Source: Roseofilum casamattae BLCC-M143 (GTDB lineage Bacteria; Cyanobacteriota; Cyanobacteriia; Cyanobacteriales; Desertifilaceae). From it: a DNA stretch of 64,000 nucleotides. The stretch is from the NCBI RefSeq assembly GCF_030068455.1, contig NZ_JAQOSQ010000004.1, positions 1 through 64,000 of the forward strand. The letters run 5' to 3'. Position 1 is the first letter of the stretch. Every line of letters begins with the position of its first letter. The notes under the pieces were generated by a model. The model was not told the origin of the DNA. It ran no database searches and saw only the letters and a list, made by a program, of their open reading frames with translations. This document shows positions 49,876-58,257 of the stretch, in pieces. The translations under genes and the position numbers were made by a program.

Positions 49876-51546
49876 TTGGCGAACTGGCAACAATGGATTA
49901 AGTGGGTTTTCTTATGCGGATGTGGATTAATTATCGCCGGTGCCTTGTCTCTGGGAATTTTACCCTTACCCGATCGTAATTTCGGTAGTGCAAATTTACC
50001 AGTAAACATCAATCTCGTTCCCGGTCAAGAATGTAGCAATGTCAGCGATCGCCTGGGAAACAATCCCATTACCTCGCACTACAGTCAAGAGTCTTATGAT
50101 TGGACAAATACTCTGAAATGGAATTGCCTCTACAATATTCAAGACTTTCCTGGAGAAACCAGCGATCGCAAATTTGCTAATGCGAAAGCTACTGCTCTCG
50201 CTCGTGGTGGAGGAGTCATTTATTTTCCCGCCGGAGAGTATCGGTTTGCCGACGATCTAGTTCTAGACGATCGCATTATTTTACGCGGCGATCCGCCCTC
50301 CGTCGATCGCGCCACTGCTGACGAATTTAAACCACCCTCCCATTTAATTTTTCCCCAATACATCCCTCAGTTATCTGGAAATGGAACTCCAAACGAAACT
50401 GCATTTAAAACCATTCGCACTGCTCATCCCAAAACCGACAGCAATCTCGGATTAGTTCATTTAGATATTAATCGTGCCGGTATTAAAATTGTTCCGAATT
50501 TGACTGAGATGAACAACCGCAATCTAGTCATTTTTGGCATTCGCAGCAATAACGTTGCCTATCCCGACTCTAACGTGCCCGATCGCTCTTTTCAACCCGG
50601 TTGGACGCGCTTTTCCAATCGCTTTACGGCCAATATTAAAGTAAGTGCAGCGGAAAATGTGTTGGTTGCCAATAATCGCTTGAACGATGAAATTACCGAT
50701 ACTTTCGAGCAACCCGGTTATCGCGTACGAGGATTGAAGCGCAAAGGAAAGACAAAGGAGATCGTTACTTATGCAGATGGGAGTAAAGTTCCTTTCGACT
50801 ATAGCGCCCATTATGGCATTACGGTGAATCGTTCTGGAGAATTTGGATTTGCTGAAACTCCCGAAACTCAACCGGGATTATTTCGTCCGGGAATAACCAT
50901 TCGCGATAACTGGATTTACCATACCATGCGCGTTGCTATTCATGCTGCTGGTGAAGGTTTAGCGATCCAAGACAATCAAATTCGCGATCGCCCCAAAAAA
51001 CAAGTCTGGGTGCATCCCACTGGATTAAAACAACCCAAAAATAACAATACTTATGAAAACCGAGGCATTGATTGGTCGGGACATCATGTCACCATTAGCA
51101 GCAACGACTATGAAGTCTATCGCCATCAAATTATGAATAATAACTATTGGAGCGTTGATGGAGAAGGAATTCTGATTCAAGAATGCTGTGGCGGTACGTC
51201 GGTAAATGGGGTCAGGATTGAAAATAATCGGGGCAATGCCTATATTGGTATTTATAAAATTCCCAACCTAAATAATGTGTTAATTCGGAATAATCAGATT
51301 GCATCGCCTTCTTTCGGACAAGGTGATATTTATGTCAGTGCCGATACTAATCGCAGTGCCAGCTCGATGAATAATGTCATTATCGAAAATAATACGATTG
51401 ATGGAAGTATTATTGCTAAAGCTTCACGGGGCGGTCGAGCCAATGCGATCGCGAATAATCGGGGCAGCGGCGATGGTTATCTTGACTATTCCTGTCATGT
51501 TACTGTTAAGGATAATCGAGGATTTACGGAAAAAACTTGTCAATAA
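49876..51546 (+). CDS. membrane-anchored right-handed parallel beta-helix protein
   Basis: The 556-aa protein has an N-terminal hydrophobic helix (WVFLCGCGLIIAGALSLGIL) and then a right-handed beta-helix of pectate-lyase type with N-N ladders in successive turns: VLVANNRLND, ITIRDNWIYH, LAIQDNQIRD, VRIENNRGN, VLIRNNQIAS, VIIENNTIDG. An N-terminal segment (GGGVIYFPAGEYRF) is typical of pectate-lyase-3-like enzymes. No classical pectate-lyase active site is evident. The start is a TTG at 49876, because no ATG precedes the membrane helix. It may act on an extracellular polysaccharide. Confidence 0.8.
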   Translation: MANWQQWIKWVFLCGCGLIIAGALSLGILPLPDRNFGSANLPVNINLVPGQECSNVSDRLGNNPITSHYSQESYDWTNTLKWNCLYNIQDFPGETSDRKFANAKATALARGGGVIYFPAGEYRFADDLVLDDRIILRGDPPSVDRATADEFKPPSHLIFPQYIPQLSGNGTPNETAFKTIRTAHPKTDSNLGLVHLDINRAGIKIVPNLTEMNNRNLVIFGIRSNNVAYPDSNVPDRSFQPGWTRFSNRFTANIKVSAAENVLVANNRLNDEITDTFEQPGYRVRGLKRKGKTKEIVTYADGSKVPFDYSAHYGITVNRSGEFGFAETPETQPGLFRPGITIRDNWIYHTMRVAIHAAGEGLAIQDNQIRDRPKKQVWVHPTGLKQPKNNNTYENRGIDWSGHHVTISSNDYEVYRHQIMNNNYWSVDGEGILIQECCGGTSVNGVRIENNRGNAYIGIYKIPNLNNVLIRNNQIASPSFGQGDIYVSADTNRSASSMNNVIIENNTIDGSIIAKASRGGRANAIANNRGSGDGYLDYSCHVTVKDNRGFTEKTCQ

Positions 51547-51575
51547 CTGCGATCGTCAATAGACATTGTTTTGGT

Positions 51576-51782
51576 TTAATTTGCGATCGCTTGAGAAACC
51601 AGACGAACGCTTCCGCGTTTTACAGCTCGCAACACGCGCTCTACAGATTTGCGTTCCGTACTATCGCTGGCAAAGTAACCCGCAGCAGCTTGCAAAGTGT
51701 AGTATTCGCTGAAAGAGATTGAATTGCGAGCACCAACGGCGGCAAAGATATCGGAGATGCGATCGGAAAGTTGGGTTTGCAT
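51576..51782 (-). CDS. small helical protein, unrecognised
   Basis: The 68-aa protein starts MQTQLSDRISDIFAAVGARN and continues SFSEYYTLQAAAGYFASDST, ending in a basic helix (KSVERVLRAVKRGSVRLVSQ). Its length and helix-rich make-up look like a real gene, and no ORF shadows it. An ATG four codons upstream (51794) is an alternative. No family recognised. Confidence 0.5.
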   Translation of the reverse strand: MQTQLSDRISDIFAAVGARNSISFSEYYTLQAAAGYFASDSTERKSVERVLRAVKRGSVRLVSQAIAN

Positions 51783-51937
51783 GGATAAAATCATGGTTAG
51801 GTGCTGAACTCATCATGTCTTTATCATTGCCTAAATAATTTAGATGAGGGGTGATACCCACCACGAGGTCTGCGTGATACTTCTGAAGTTGGATTGTGAT
51901 GGCAGTGAATTGACCTCTGTGATTTAAACCCGAGGGA

Positions 51938-52504
51938 CTATTTTCCCATTTGCTCCTTCATATCCTCCAGCTCCCGTTGCGCTTCCCAACGCTGGAACTC
52001 TTCTTCTAGAGGATCGGCACTGCTCCCACTGGGGGTATATCCCGTACGCCAACCGGGAGGAGAATCGGAAGCTGACTGACTTGCCTGCTCCTTCACCTGG
52101 GCAGCTCTGGCTTGAATTTCTTCCTTGCGCTTCTTCAGTTCTTGATACAGCTCTTTCGCTTTCGCAATGCGTTGCTTGCATCCTTGCATTTTGCCCCAGA
52201 GTTGATTGCCCTTGTGCAGCAAACTATTTTCGCGCTCCTGAGCCGCTTGAGCTAAATCCGGCCGTCCTTTGGCCGTGGCTTTTTGCACCCAAGTATGCCA
52301 GCGCTGAATCTCCTGAGCGGTTGCCATAATTTCTTCTTGGGCTTGCTTCTCTTGCCGTTGTAAGTCCACGATTAAGCGCAACGTATCTTCTTGCTGCTCG
52401 TTAATCTGGTCTTCTAAAATCGACAATTCCAATTGCGGATGTTTGCGCAGAAATTCATCGAGGCGCTCTTCGAGAAACCGACTGACATCATCAAACAAGC
52501 CCAT
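51938..52504 (-). CDS. TIGR04376-like coiled-coil protein
   Basis: The 188-aa protein starts MGLFDDVSRFLEERLDEFLR and is almost all helix (EDTLRLIVDLQRQEKQAQEE, AKGRPDLAQAAQERENSLLH, KRIAKAKELYQELKKRKEE). The C-terminus is a linker with an acidic helix (EEEFQRWEAQRELEDMKEQM). It resembles a family conserved in cyanobacteria and loosely PspA-like. A GGAGG lies 8 nt upstream of the ATG. The function is unknown. It lies 27 bp after the PilP-like gene, and is likely to be in its operon. Confidence 0.7.
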   Translation of the reverse strand: MGLFDDVSRFLEERLDEFLRKHPQLELSILEDQINEQQEDTLRLIVDLQRQEKQAQEEIMATAQEIQRWHTWVQKATAKGRPDLAQAAQERENSLLHKGNQLWGKMQGCKQRIAKAKELYQELKKRKEEIQARAAQVKEQASQSASDSPPGWRTGYTPSGSSADPLEEEFQRWEAQRELEDMKEQMGK

Positions 52505-52531
52505 AACTTCACCTCCTGGAATCTACAATCC

Positions 52532-53749
52532 TTAGAACATTTCGCCAACAAAGATCGATCGCACTTCGCCGTTGCGACGGATAATAGCTTCGCGATCGGC
52601 AATTTGGACCAACGTCCAGCCGCTGGAGTCGATCGCTTCTCCGACTTGAAAGCGTCGAGAAACTCCCTCAATTTCAAATAAGGCAGCCGAGCGATCGCCC
52701 AACTCTAAAATTCCGGTTAGCACGACTCCCGCTGGTTCGGAAGGAGTTGGGATTGCCGGAGCTGTTGGCGGCGTTATCTCTGGGGTAATGGCTGCGTTCT
52801 GAACCGGTGGCTCGGGAGCGGGAGGAGGAGCTGCTGGCGAACCCGAATCAGAGGGTATTGCCGTTGGGGAAGTGGGTTGATAGACCGGAATATATACTCT
52901 CTCCAACACGGTAGTTGGCTGCGGTGGCGTGGCTTCTGTTTTGACATCCACTGAAGGAGCGATCGCGCTGGCGTCTACTTCTCCCTGTAATTCTTCCCGC
53001 AGTTGCAACGAGCGCTGCATGTACTGAGCAAATTCTCGATCGGCGATGACTTGAGCCTGTCCATCGACTCGAGGCGTTTCTTCTGCCGCAGTCTGAGCCG
53101 AGGTCCGAACGGATGAAGATGACACGCCCAACTTGAAGCGGGCGAATTCCCATCCCGGTTGCCGAGAGAGCCACATACCGAACGGTATGGCGATCGCGCC
53201 TCCAATGGTAAATAACAGCAACCGATCCCACCAAGGAAGGGACGTACGGGCTATTGACGGTGCCGAAGGTGACGGTGCGGGAGGTTGGGGAGGTTCGGCG
53301 AGTTGAATTGGCTCGTCTGCAAAGAAGGAGCTGTCTAACTGAGCAATTTCATCAATATCATCAAATTGGGCCATCTCTTCGAGATCGGACATTCCAATTG
53401 CAGAAGAGGTATCCGATCTGGGAGAATCTTCAATTAAGTCTAATGCCGGCGGAGGCTCGTTATTGCTAAGGCCGGCAAGACTGGCAAGTTCTGGAGAAGA
53501 GCGGGCCAAACTTTCGGCGATCGCTGGCGGTAGTTTCATCGATGGGATATCCAATGGTTTCACCGCAACTGACTCCGGTTGTACTGGCTCCGTTGGCAGG
53601 ACTCCGCCTCGGTCTAATGCGCGATCGATATCTCCAAATAGATCGTCCATCAGCCCATTCACTTCTTGCTCGATTGACCAAGATGGCAGGTGAATAGACT
53701 CTGAAGTTACATCTGTATTTTGCCGCTGTTGATAAACATCCCGATCCAT
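52532..53749 (-). CDS. membrane protein with PilP/GspC-like C-terminal domain
   Basis: The 405-aa protein has an acidic, Pro-rich cytoplasmic N-terminus with a short helix (QEVNGLMDDLFGDIDRALDR), a transmembrane helix (about 177-195: LLLFTIGGAIAIPFGMWL) and a long Pro-rich extracytoplasmic segment. The C-terminal strands GVVLTGILELGDRSAALFEI, then RFQVGEAIDSSGWTLVQIAD and IRRNGEVRSIFVGE, match the homology region of PilP/GspC, which couples inner and outer membrane parts of type IV pili or type II secretion. The assignment to that family rests on this C-terminus only. No pil genes are adjacent. Confidence 0.7.
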   Translation of the reverse strand: MDRDVYQQRQNTDVTSESIHLPSWSIEQEVNGLMDDLFGDIDRALDRGGVLPTEPVQPESVAVKPLDIPSMKLPPAIAESLARSSPELASLAGLSNNEPPPALDLIEDSPRSDTSSAIGMSDLEEMAQFDDIDEIAQLDSSFFADEPIQLAEPPQPPAPSPSAPSIARTSLPWWDRLLLFTIGGAIAIPFGMWLSRQPGWEFARFKLGVSSSSVRTSAQTAAEETPRVDGQAQVIADREFAQYMQRSLQLREELQGEVDASAIAPSVDVKTEATPPQPTTVLERVYIPVYQPTSPTAIPSDSGSPAAPPPAPEPPVQNAAITPEITPPTAPAIPTPSEPAGVVLTGILELGDRSAALFEIEGVSRRFQVGEAIDSSGWTLVQIADREAIIRRNGEVRSIFVGEMF

Positions 53750-53880
53750 AGAAAAGTACGTTAGTTGAATAGCTTAGTTTCCATTAAAGATTCAATAATA
53801 CTCTACTCGATAATGGATTTCATAGTGGGGGATCTCTCCTCAGTCAGGGGTCGCTCGCATACTCCGACCTCCAACGTACC

Positions 53881-54552
53881 TCAGGAGAGCGGAAAATGCT
53901 GTGTTTTTTGCAGTAGAGTTAATTCTTGCATAATTTCCACTAACTCCATTGGAGATTCAATTAAATAATCGGGACTCGATGCGGCTAACAGCTCTCGCGA
54001 GTGAAACCCCCAAGCCACTGCGATCGCAACAACCCGAATCTTGCGCGCCGCTTGCATATCCCGCGCTTCATCTCCAACGTAAATAACCGTCTGGCGATCG
54101 AGTCGATATTTGGCGATCGCCTTTTTTATCGTCCGTGCCTTCCCAAATAAATTAAACTCCGATTCGACAAAATCAAAACACCGGTCTAGCTGATGATTGT
54201 GCAAGCACGACTGCACATTTTTTTCTGCATTTGAAGTAATAATTCCCAGACGATACCCCTGTGCCCGTAATTGCTGCAATACCTCCTTAATTCCATCCAC
54301 CAATTGCAAGCGATGAATTTCCTCATTCATTTCCGCTCGCAGTCTCCGGGTGACGAAGGGCAGTTTGTACCACGGCAGTCCCACTTGCAGCATGGCCTCG
54401 CGAGTACCCACCTCTCGCAAGCGCGCTATCTCTTGCGGACTGCTCGATCGATAGCCAAATTCCGGAGCCAGGCGATTGATGATGGTAACCACAGTCTCTA
54501 AAGATTGGACGAGAGTACCATCAAAGTCAAAGATAATAGTCGGAACGGTCAT
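53881..54552 (-). CDS. HAD-family phosphatase (phosphoglycolate phosphatase-like)
   Basis: The 223-aa protein is a HAD hydrolase with the nucleophile motif FDFDGTLV (D9, D11), a helical cap, motif II GIITSNAEKN, and motif IV VIYVGDEARDMQAARK. It could dephosphorylate 2-phosphoglycolate from photorespiration, but several HAD substrates are possible. It is 2 bp from queG and likely co-transcribed with it. Confidence 0.88.
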   Translation of the reverse strand: MTVPTIIFDFDGTLVQSLETVVTIINRLAPEFGYRSSSPQEIARLREVGTREAMLQVGLPWYKLPFVTRRLRAEMNEEIHRLQLVDGIKEVLQQLRAQGYRLGIITSNAEKNVQSCLHNHQLDRCFDFVESEFNLFGKARTIKKAIAKYRLDRQTVIYVGDEARDMQAARKIRVVAIAVAWGFHSRELLAASSPDYLIESPMELVEIMQELTLLQKTQHFPLS

Positions 54553-54554
54553 GG

Positions 54555-55529
54555 TTACGGAGACTGTTCGCCAGAATATAGATTCTCCAGGTTAGCACGA
54601 GCATTGCGCCGCCACATCTCCGGTTTAATCCGGCGCAGGGCCGAAGCGGGAAAGCGTCGGTTCCACTCTTCTTCATCCAGATTCGCCAGTTCGGTTAATT
54701 GCGGTGCAAGGTTGTCCGGATAGGGATGAAACTCCTCTACCGTTGTCGGTTGGGCAAAGCGTTGATTCCAAGGACAGACATCTTGGCAAATGTCACATCC
54801 AGCCACCCAGCCGTGCAAGCGATCGCGGATAGTCTCCGGTAGTTCTGGGGAGCGATTTTCGATGGTATGATAGGCAATACAGCGATTGGCGTCTACCACA
54901 AAGGGTTGGGCGATCGCATCTGTGGGACAAGCATCAATACAGCGCGTACAGGTTCCACAATGCGGTGTATGGGGGCGATCGGCAGTTAAGCTCAAATTCG
55001 TCAAAAGTTCTGCCAAGAACACCCACGAGCCATATTTGCGCGTAATCAGATTACCATGCTTGCCGATCCAACCGAGTCCGGCCGTCTGCGCGCAAAGCTT
55101 ATCTTGCACCGGCCCGGTATCCACATAAGCCTTAACTTGCACGTCTTCGTCCCACTCCCGCAGCCACTGGGCGAGAGCCTTGAGCTTTTTCTCTATTACT
55201 CGATGATAATCTCGTCCCCAAGCATAGCGAGAAATTTTGCCATACTCCTTTCCTTCCGGTCGCTGGTGGGACGTGTAATAATTCAGCGATACGCTAATAA
55301 TAGACACAACATTCGGCAAACAGCCTCGCACATCTTGGCGCTTGGGATTGCTCATCCATGTCATGTCAGCATGATATCCGAGAGCGAGCCAGGCTTGCAG
55401 CCGTTGGGAGGCTCGGGCCGCAATCTCCTCATCTATCGCCGCAATACCTACTTGAGAAAAGCCCAATTCCAGGGCCTTCTCTTTCACCATTTGCGCGCTC
55501 GGGCCGGTTAATCTGCGATCGCGATTCAC
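54555..55529 (-). CDS. queG: epoxyqueuosine reductase
   Basis: QueG makes queuosine in the tRNA wobble position by reducing epoxyqueuosine, using cobalamin and two [4Fe-4S] clusters. The 324-aa protein has CGTCTRCIDACPTDAI and GCDICQDVCPWNQRF, the two ferredoxin-type cysteine sets. The N-terminal domain (AWLALGYHADMTWMSNPKRQ, AYVDTGPVQDKLCAQTAGLG) is typical. It depends on B12, which this organism makes through cobH/cobL in the same window. Confidence 0.95.
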   Translation of the reverse strand: MNRDRRLTGPSAQMVKEKALELGFSQVGIAAIDEEIAARASQRLQAWLALGYHADMTWMSNPKRQDVRGCLPNVVSIISVSLNYYTSHQRPEGKEYGKISRYAWGRDYHRVIEKKLKALAQWLREWDEDVQVKAYVDTGPVQDKLCAQTAGLGWIGKHGNLITRKYGSWVFLAELLTNLSLTADRPHTPHCGTCTRCIDACPTDAIAQPFVVDANRCIAYHTIENRSPELPETIRDRLHGWVAGCDICQDVCPWNQRFAQPTTVEEFHPYPDNLAPQLTELANLDEEEWNRRFPASALRRIKPEMWRRNARANLENLYSGEQSP

Positions 55530-55542
55530 TATCCCCTAGCCA

Positions 55543-55980
55543 TTATTCACCTTGCAACACCGGAACGCTCGCCTCTAACTTCAGACAATTACGTCCTTCC
55601 ACTTGCAGTCGATATTCCACCCGATCCATCAACCGATTCATAATCAACCATCCATATCCGCCTTCTTGTTTCTGTTCCGGATCTGGAGGAAGGTACGTAG
55701 CTAAATCGTAACCTTCGCCGCGATCCCAAACTTCCAAGGCAATATTTAAATTCTCTCCTTCACTCAACTCCAAACACATGATCACGGGCAACTCTGCCTT
55801 TTCTTTGTGGGCATGGCGAACCACATTAGAATAGGCTTCCACCAGTGCCAACCGAAACCGAGTTGATTGTCTCGACCAATCAGGAGACTGACCCAACTCC
55901 ACCTCCAAACATCCGAGAAGCCAAGACTCCACAATTCCCAGAAATTTCAAATCGCTTGGAATATTTAGCTCAGTTTTCAT
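55543..55980 (-). CDS. RsbW-like serine kinase / anti-sigma regulatory factor
   Basis: The 145-aa protein is a GHKL ATPase of the anti-sigma factor family: an N-box ALVEAYSNVVRHAHKEK, a G1-type box WDRGEGYD and a glycine-rich region GYGWLIMNRLMDRVEY. It is directly after the PP2C regulator (5 bp) in one operon. The pair would switch a target by phosphorylating and dephosphorylating an STAS protein; the STAS gene at 30.2 kb is a candidate. Confidence 0.88.
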   Translation of the reverse strand: MKTELNIPSDLKFLGIVESWLLGCLEVELGQSPDWSRQSTRFRLALVEAYSNVVRHAHKEKAELPVIMCLELSEGENLNIALEVWDRGEGYDLATYLPPDPEQKQEGGYGWLIMNRLMDRVEYRLQVEGRNCLKLEASVPVLQGE

Positions 55981-55985
55981 GAGAA

Positions 55986-57671
55986 TTATAAAACCTCCAA
56001 AGATAGCAGTGTTTGGTCATCTTCCTGTATAGCATTATCTGCCCGAACGCTCTCAAGCAACTGGTTTAAATCCAGAGGTCCTTGCTGTTGAGTCAGCAAT
56101 TTCCATACTCCTTCTTGATTGAGCATAGCTTCCGAACCCGAGCGATCGCTTCCGGGTTCTTTCGCTTCTGTTATGCCATCACTAGTCAGTAATAATACAT
56201 CTCCAGTCTCCATTTGGATCTGCCCGGATTGGGCTTTCCAAACGGGGAGAATTCCTACGGGAATGCCTCGCACTTTCAAGGTATTGGGTTCTACAGTCAC
56301 GGGTTGTCCTGACGATAGCTGTTCGCTCACAGTTTTGTGAGACCAAACGAGAGGATAGACATGGCCCGCGCTCGCGTAGGAGAGTTCTTTGGTGGAGGGG
56401 CGATAGCGAGCGACAGCCATGGTAATGAAGCAATTGTTGGTCATCAAGTCGTCAATCATGGAGGTATTCAGATTGCGAATAACTTCATTTGGCTCAATGG
56501 AGCTTTCCTGAGACAGTTCTCGCCGCAGTACGGAAATGGCACTGGCCATAAAGAGGGCGGCTGGAACACCTTTACCAGAAACATCTCCCACGGCCACCCA
56601 GATGTCTCCTTGAGGTTGCACGTAGACTTCAAAAAAGTCCCCCCCAACTTCTCGTGCTGAGTAGCAATAGGCTTGAACTTCAGCGCCCTGAACTTCCGGC
56701 CAACTTTGCCGCAAGAGGTTGCTTTGAATTTGGCGAGCCACTTCTAACTCGCTGCGCATCTGCTCGGCTAGTTTTGTGGCTTTTTCATAGAGTTTCGCTT
56801 GCGACAGAGCCAGAGAGGCTTGTTCGATAATACTCTCGAGGAGTTGAATATCGGCATCGGGCCACTCGCTCTCCACATTGGCTTGGTAGAGCGACAGAAT
56901 GCCAAATACATTCTCTTGGTAGACTAAGGGAACGGCCAGATGCAAATAAGCGGTATCCCCTTCGGTGTAGCGCTGGGTTTGGGTTTGTTGAGACTCCAAC
57001 GCTTCCTGGATTGGAGCTTGACTTTCCTCCGAGTCAGTCAGGGCAGCATTGGAGTCCCGTTGATAGATAAATTGACTCTGGGTGAGTTTATTATCTTCGA
57101 CCGCTTGCAAGCAACAGATATCCGCTTCAAAGTTCCGGCCGATGGTGTCGCTAATGATTTGCAACATGCTGTTGTAATCGAGCTGCTCCCGCAGGGAACT
57201 CATGACCGCATTTTGAATGGACTCTCGTCGCAGCGATCGCCGCAGATCGTTGGTACTCTGTTTAATGGCTTGGTAGGTCTCTGAAGCCTGCTCGATCAGG
57301 GCTTTCAGTTCCGTCGGATTCCAAGGCTTAACAATATATTTAAATACCTTACCGGCATTAATCGCTTCCACCAAGTCTTCCACATCGGTATAACCCGTGA
57401 GCAAAATCCGAATCGTATCCGGAAATTTTTCTACAGTTTTGCCTAAAAACTCCGTACCATTCATCTCCGGCATTCGTTGGTCGGAAATAATAATAGCCAT
57501 TTCTCCTTCATTCTCGAGAATCTCCAGAGCGGCTTTCGCGCTCTCAGCCCGATGGACTTGAAAATCTCGGCGAAAGGTACGATAGAGTAGATCCAGGTTG
57601 TCGCGTTCGTCATCAACAACCATTAACTTTAACTTTTTGCTACGTCGTTCTCGACGTTCACCCTGACTCAT
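55986..57671 (-). CDS. receiver-GAF-PP2C response regulator phosphatase (RsbU/RsbP-type)
   Basis: The 561-aa protein has an N-terminal receiver domain (about 13-130) with phosphoacceptor D64 in IIISDQRMPEMNG and a KPWNP signature. A GAF-like region (about 165-300) and a coiled coil (KLAEQMRSELEVARQIQSNL) lead to a PP2C domain (about 330-560). Its metal motifs are complete: REVGGDFFE, AVGDVSGKGVPAALFMA, LLTSDGITEA, EDDQTLLSLE. The receiver would gate phosphatase activity. It is the first gene of a minus-strand unit with the RsbW-like kinase, queG and HAD genes. Confidence 0.92.
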   Translation of the reverse strand: MSQGERRERRSKKLKLMVVDDERDNLDLLYRTFRRDFQVHRAESAKAALEILENEGEMAIIISDQRMPEMNGTEFLGKTVEKFPDTIRILLTGYTDVEDLVEAINAGKVFKYIVKPWNPTELKALIEQASETYQAIKQSTNDLRRSLRRESIQNAVMSSLREQLDYNSMLQIISDTIGRNFEADICCLQAVEDNKLTQSQFIYQRDSNAALTDSEESQAPIQEALESQQTQTQRYTEGDTAYLHLAVPLVYQENVFGILSLYQANVESEWPDADIQLLESIIEQASLALSQAKLYEKATKLAEQMRSELEVARQIQSNLLRQSWPEVQGAEVQAYCYSAREVGGDFFEVYVQPQGDIWVAVGDVSGKGVPAALFMASAISVLRRELSQESSIEPNEVIRNLNTSMIDDLMTNNCFITMAVARYRPSTKELSYASAGHVYPLVWSHKTVSEQLSSGQPVTVEPNTLKVRGIPVGILPVWKAQSGQIQMETGDVLLLTSDGITEAKEPGSDRSGSEAMLNQEGVWKLLTQQQGPLDLNQLLESVRADNAIQEDDQTLLSLEVL

Positions 57672-57989
57672 GCCACGCTCCCATTCCAGGTTAGTTTAAC
57701 GGTATCGCTCGGGTTATTGCTCGGTTGGCGCAAGGAGTCGAGCACCTCTCGGGGATTGAAGTGCCACGCATGGCAGTTATCACAGCTAGATTTCATCAGG
57801 TTTGTTAAGGTTATCTAAAATCTACAGAATCGATCGCAGACGTTATCACTCTGTGGGATGGGCAAGAGGCAAGAATGGGGTTTAGGGATTGATGGCTCTC
57901 TTAGCATATAGACTAGAGATGAAACGATAGGAGCGGCGATCGCTCTTCGCCTGCAATTTCTTACCTTAGCTCATCATTGGCTTATTTAT

Positions 57990-58024
57990 AGTACTAGAGA
58001 GTTTATCTTCACTCAACTAGTACT
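57990..58024. repeat. 8-bp inverted repeat near topA
   Basis: AGTACTAG (57990-57997) and CTAGTACT (58017-58024) are perfect inverted repeats with a 19-nt spacer. Each half itself contains the palindrome AGTACT. It lies about 235 bp upstream of the topA start and could be an operator or a cruciform-prone site. Confidence 0.5.
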
Positions 58025-58177
58025 GGAATTATGGTACAGCCAATTGAGCCAAAAGAAAATTACGCCGATCGCAGCTCGTAGCGCTATAAAAGGAAAGAAT
58101 AAGGAGCTAGCTCCGTATTCCTAGCAACCCGTCAGTCAATGAGTCGCGATCGCCGGTGACTCAATCCCCCAGTACAC

Positions 58178-58193
58178 CCTCTTGACAAAGAGG
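58178..58193 (+). promoter_or_regulatory. leader hairpin before topA
   Basis: CCTCTT (58178-58183) and AAGAGG (58188-58193) pair around a GACA loop, 64 bp upstream of the topA start. A short A-run follows, so it is not a terminator for topA. A role in mRNA stability is possible. Confidence 0.35.
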
Positions 58194-58257
58194 CAAAAAT
58201 CCTTCAAGTTCACAAACTAACCGGAAACGCTCTCAAGTTAATTGCCCCGATCTTCTT

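Larger units (their letters stand above)
57672..58257. promoter_or_regulatory. divergent intergenic region upstream of topA
   Basis: The 586-bp region has no gene and must hold promoters for topA and for the regulator operon in the other direction. It contains an inverted repeat (57990-58024), a perfect GGAGCTAGCTCC palindrome (58103-58114) and a stem around 58178-58193. I could not select a promoter with confidence. Confidence 0.5.
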
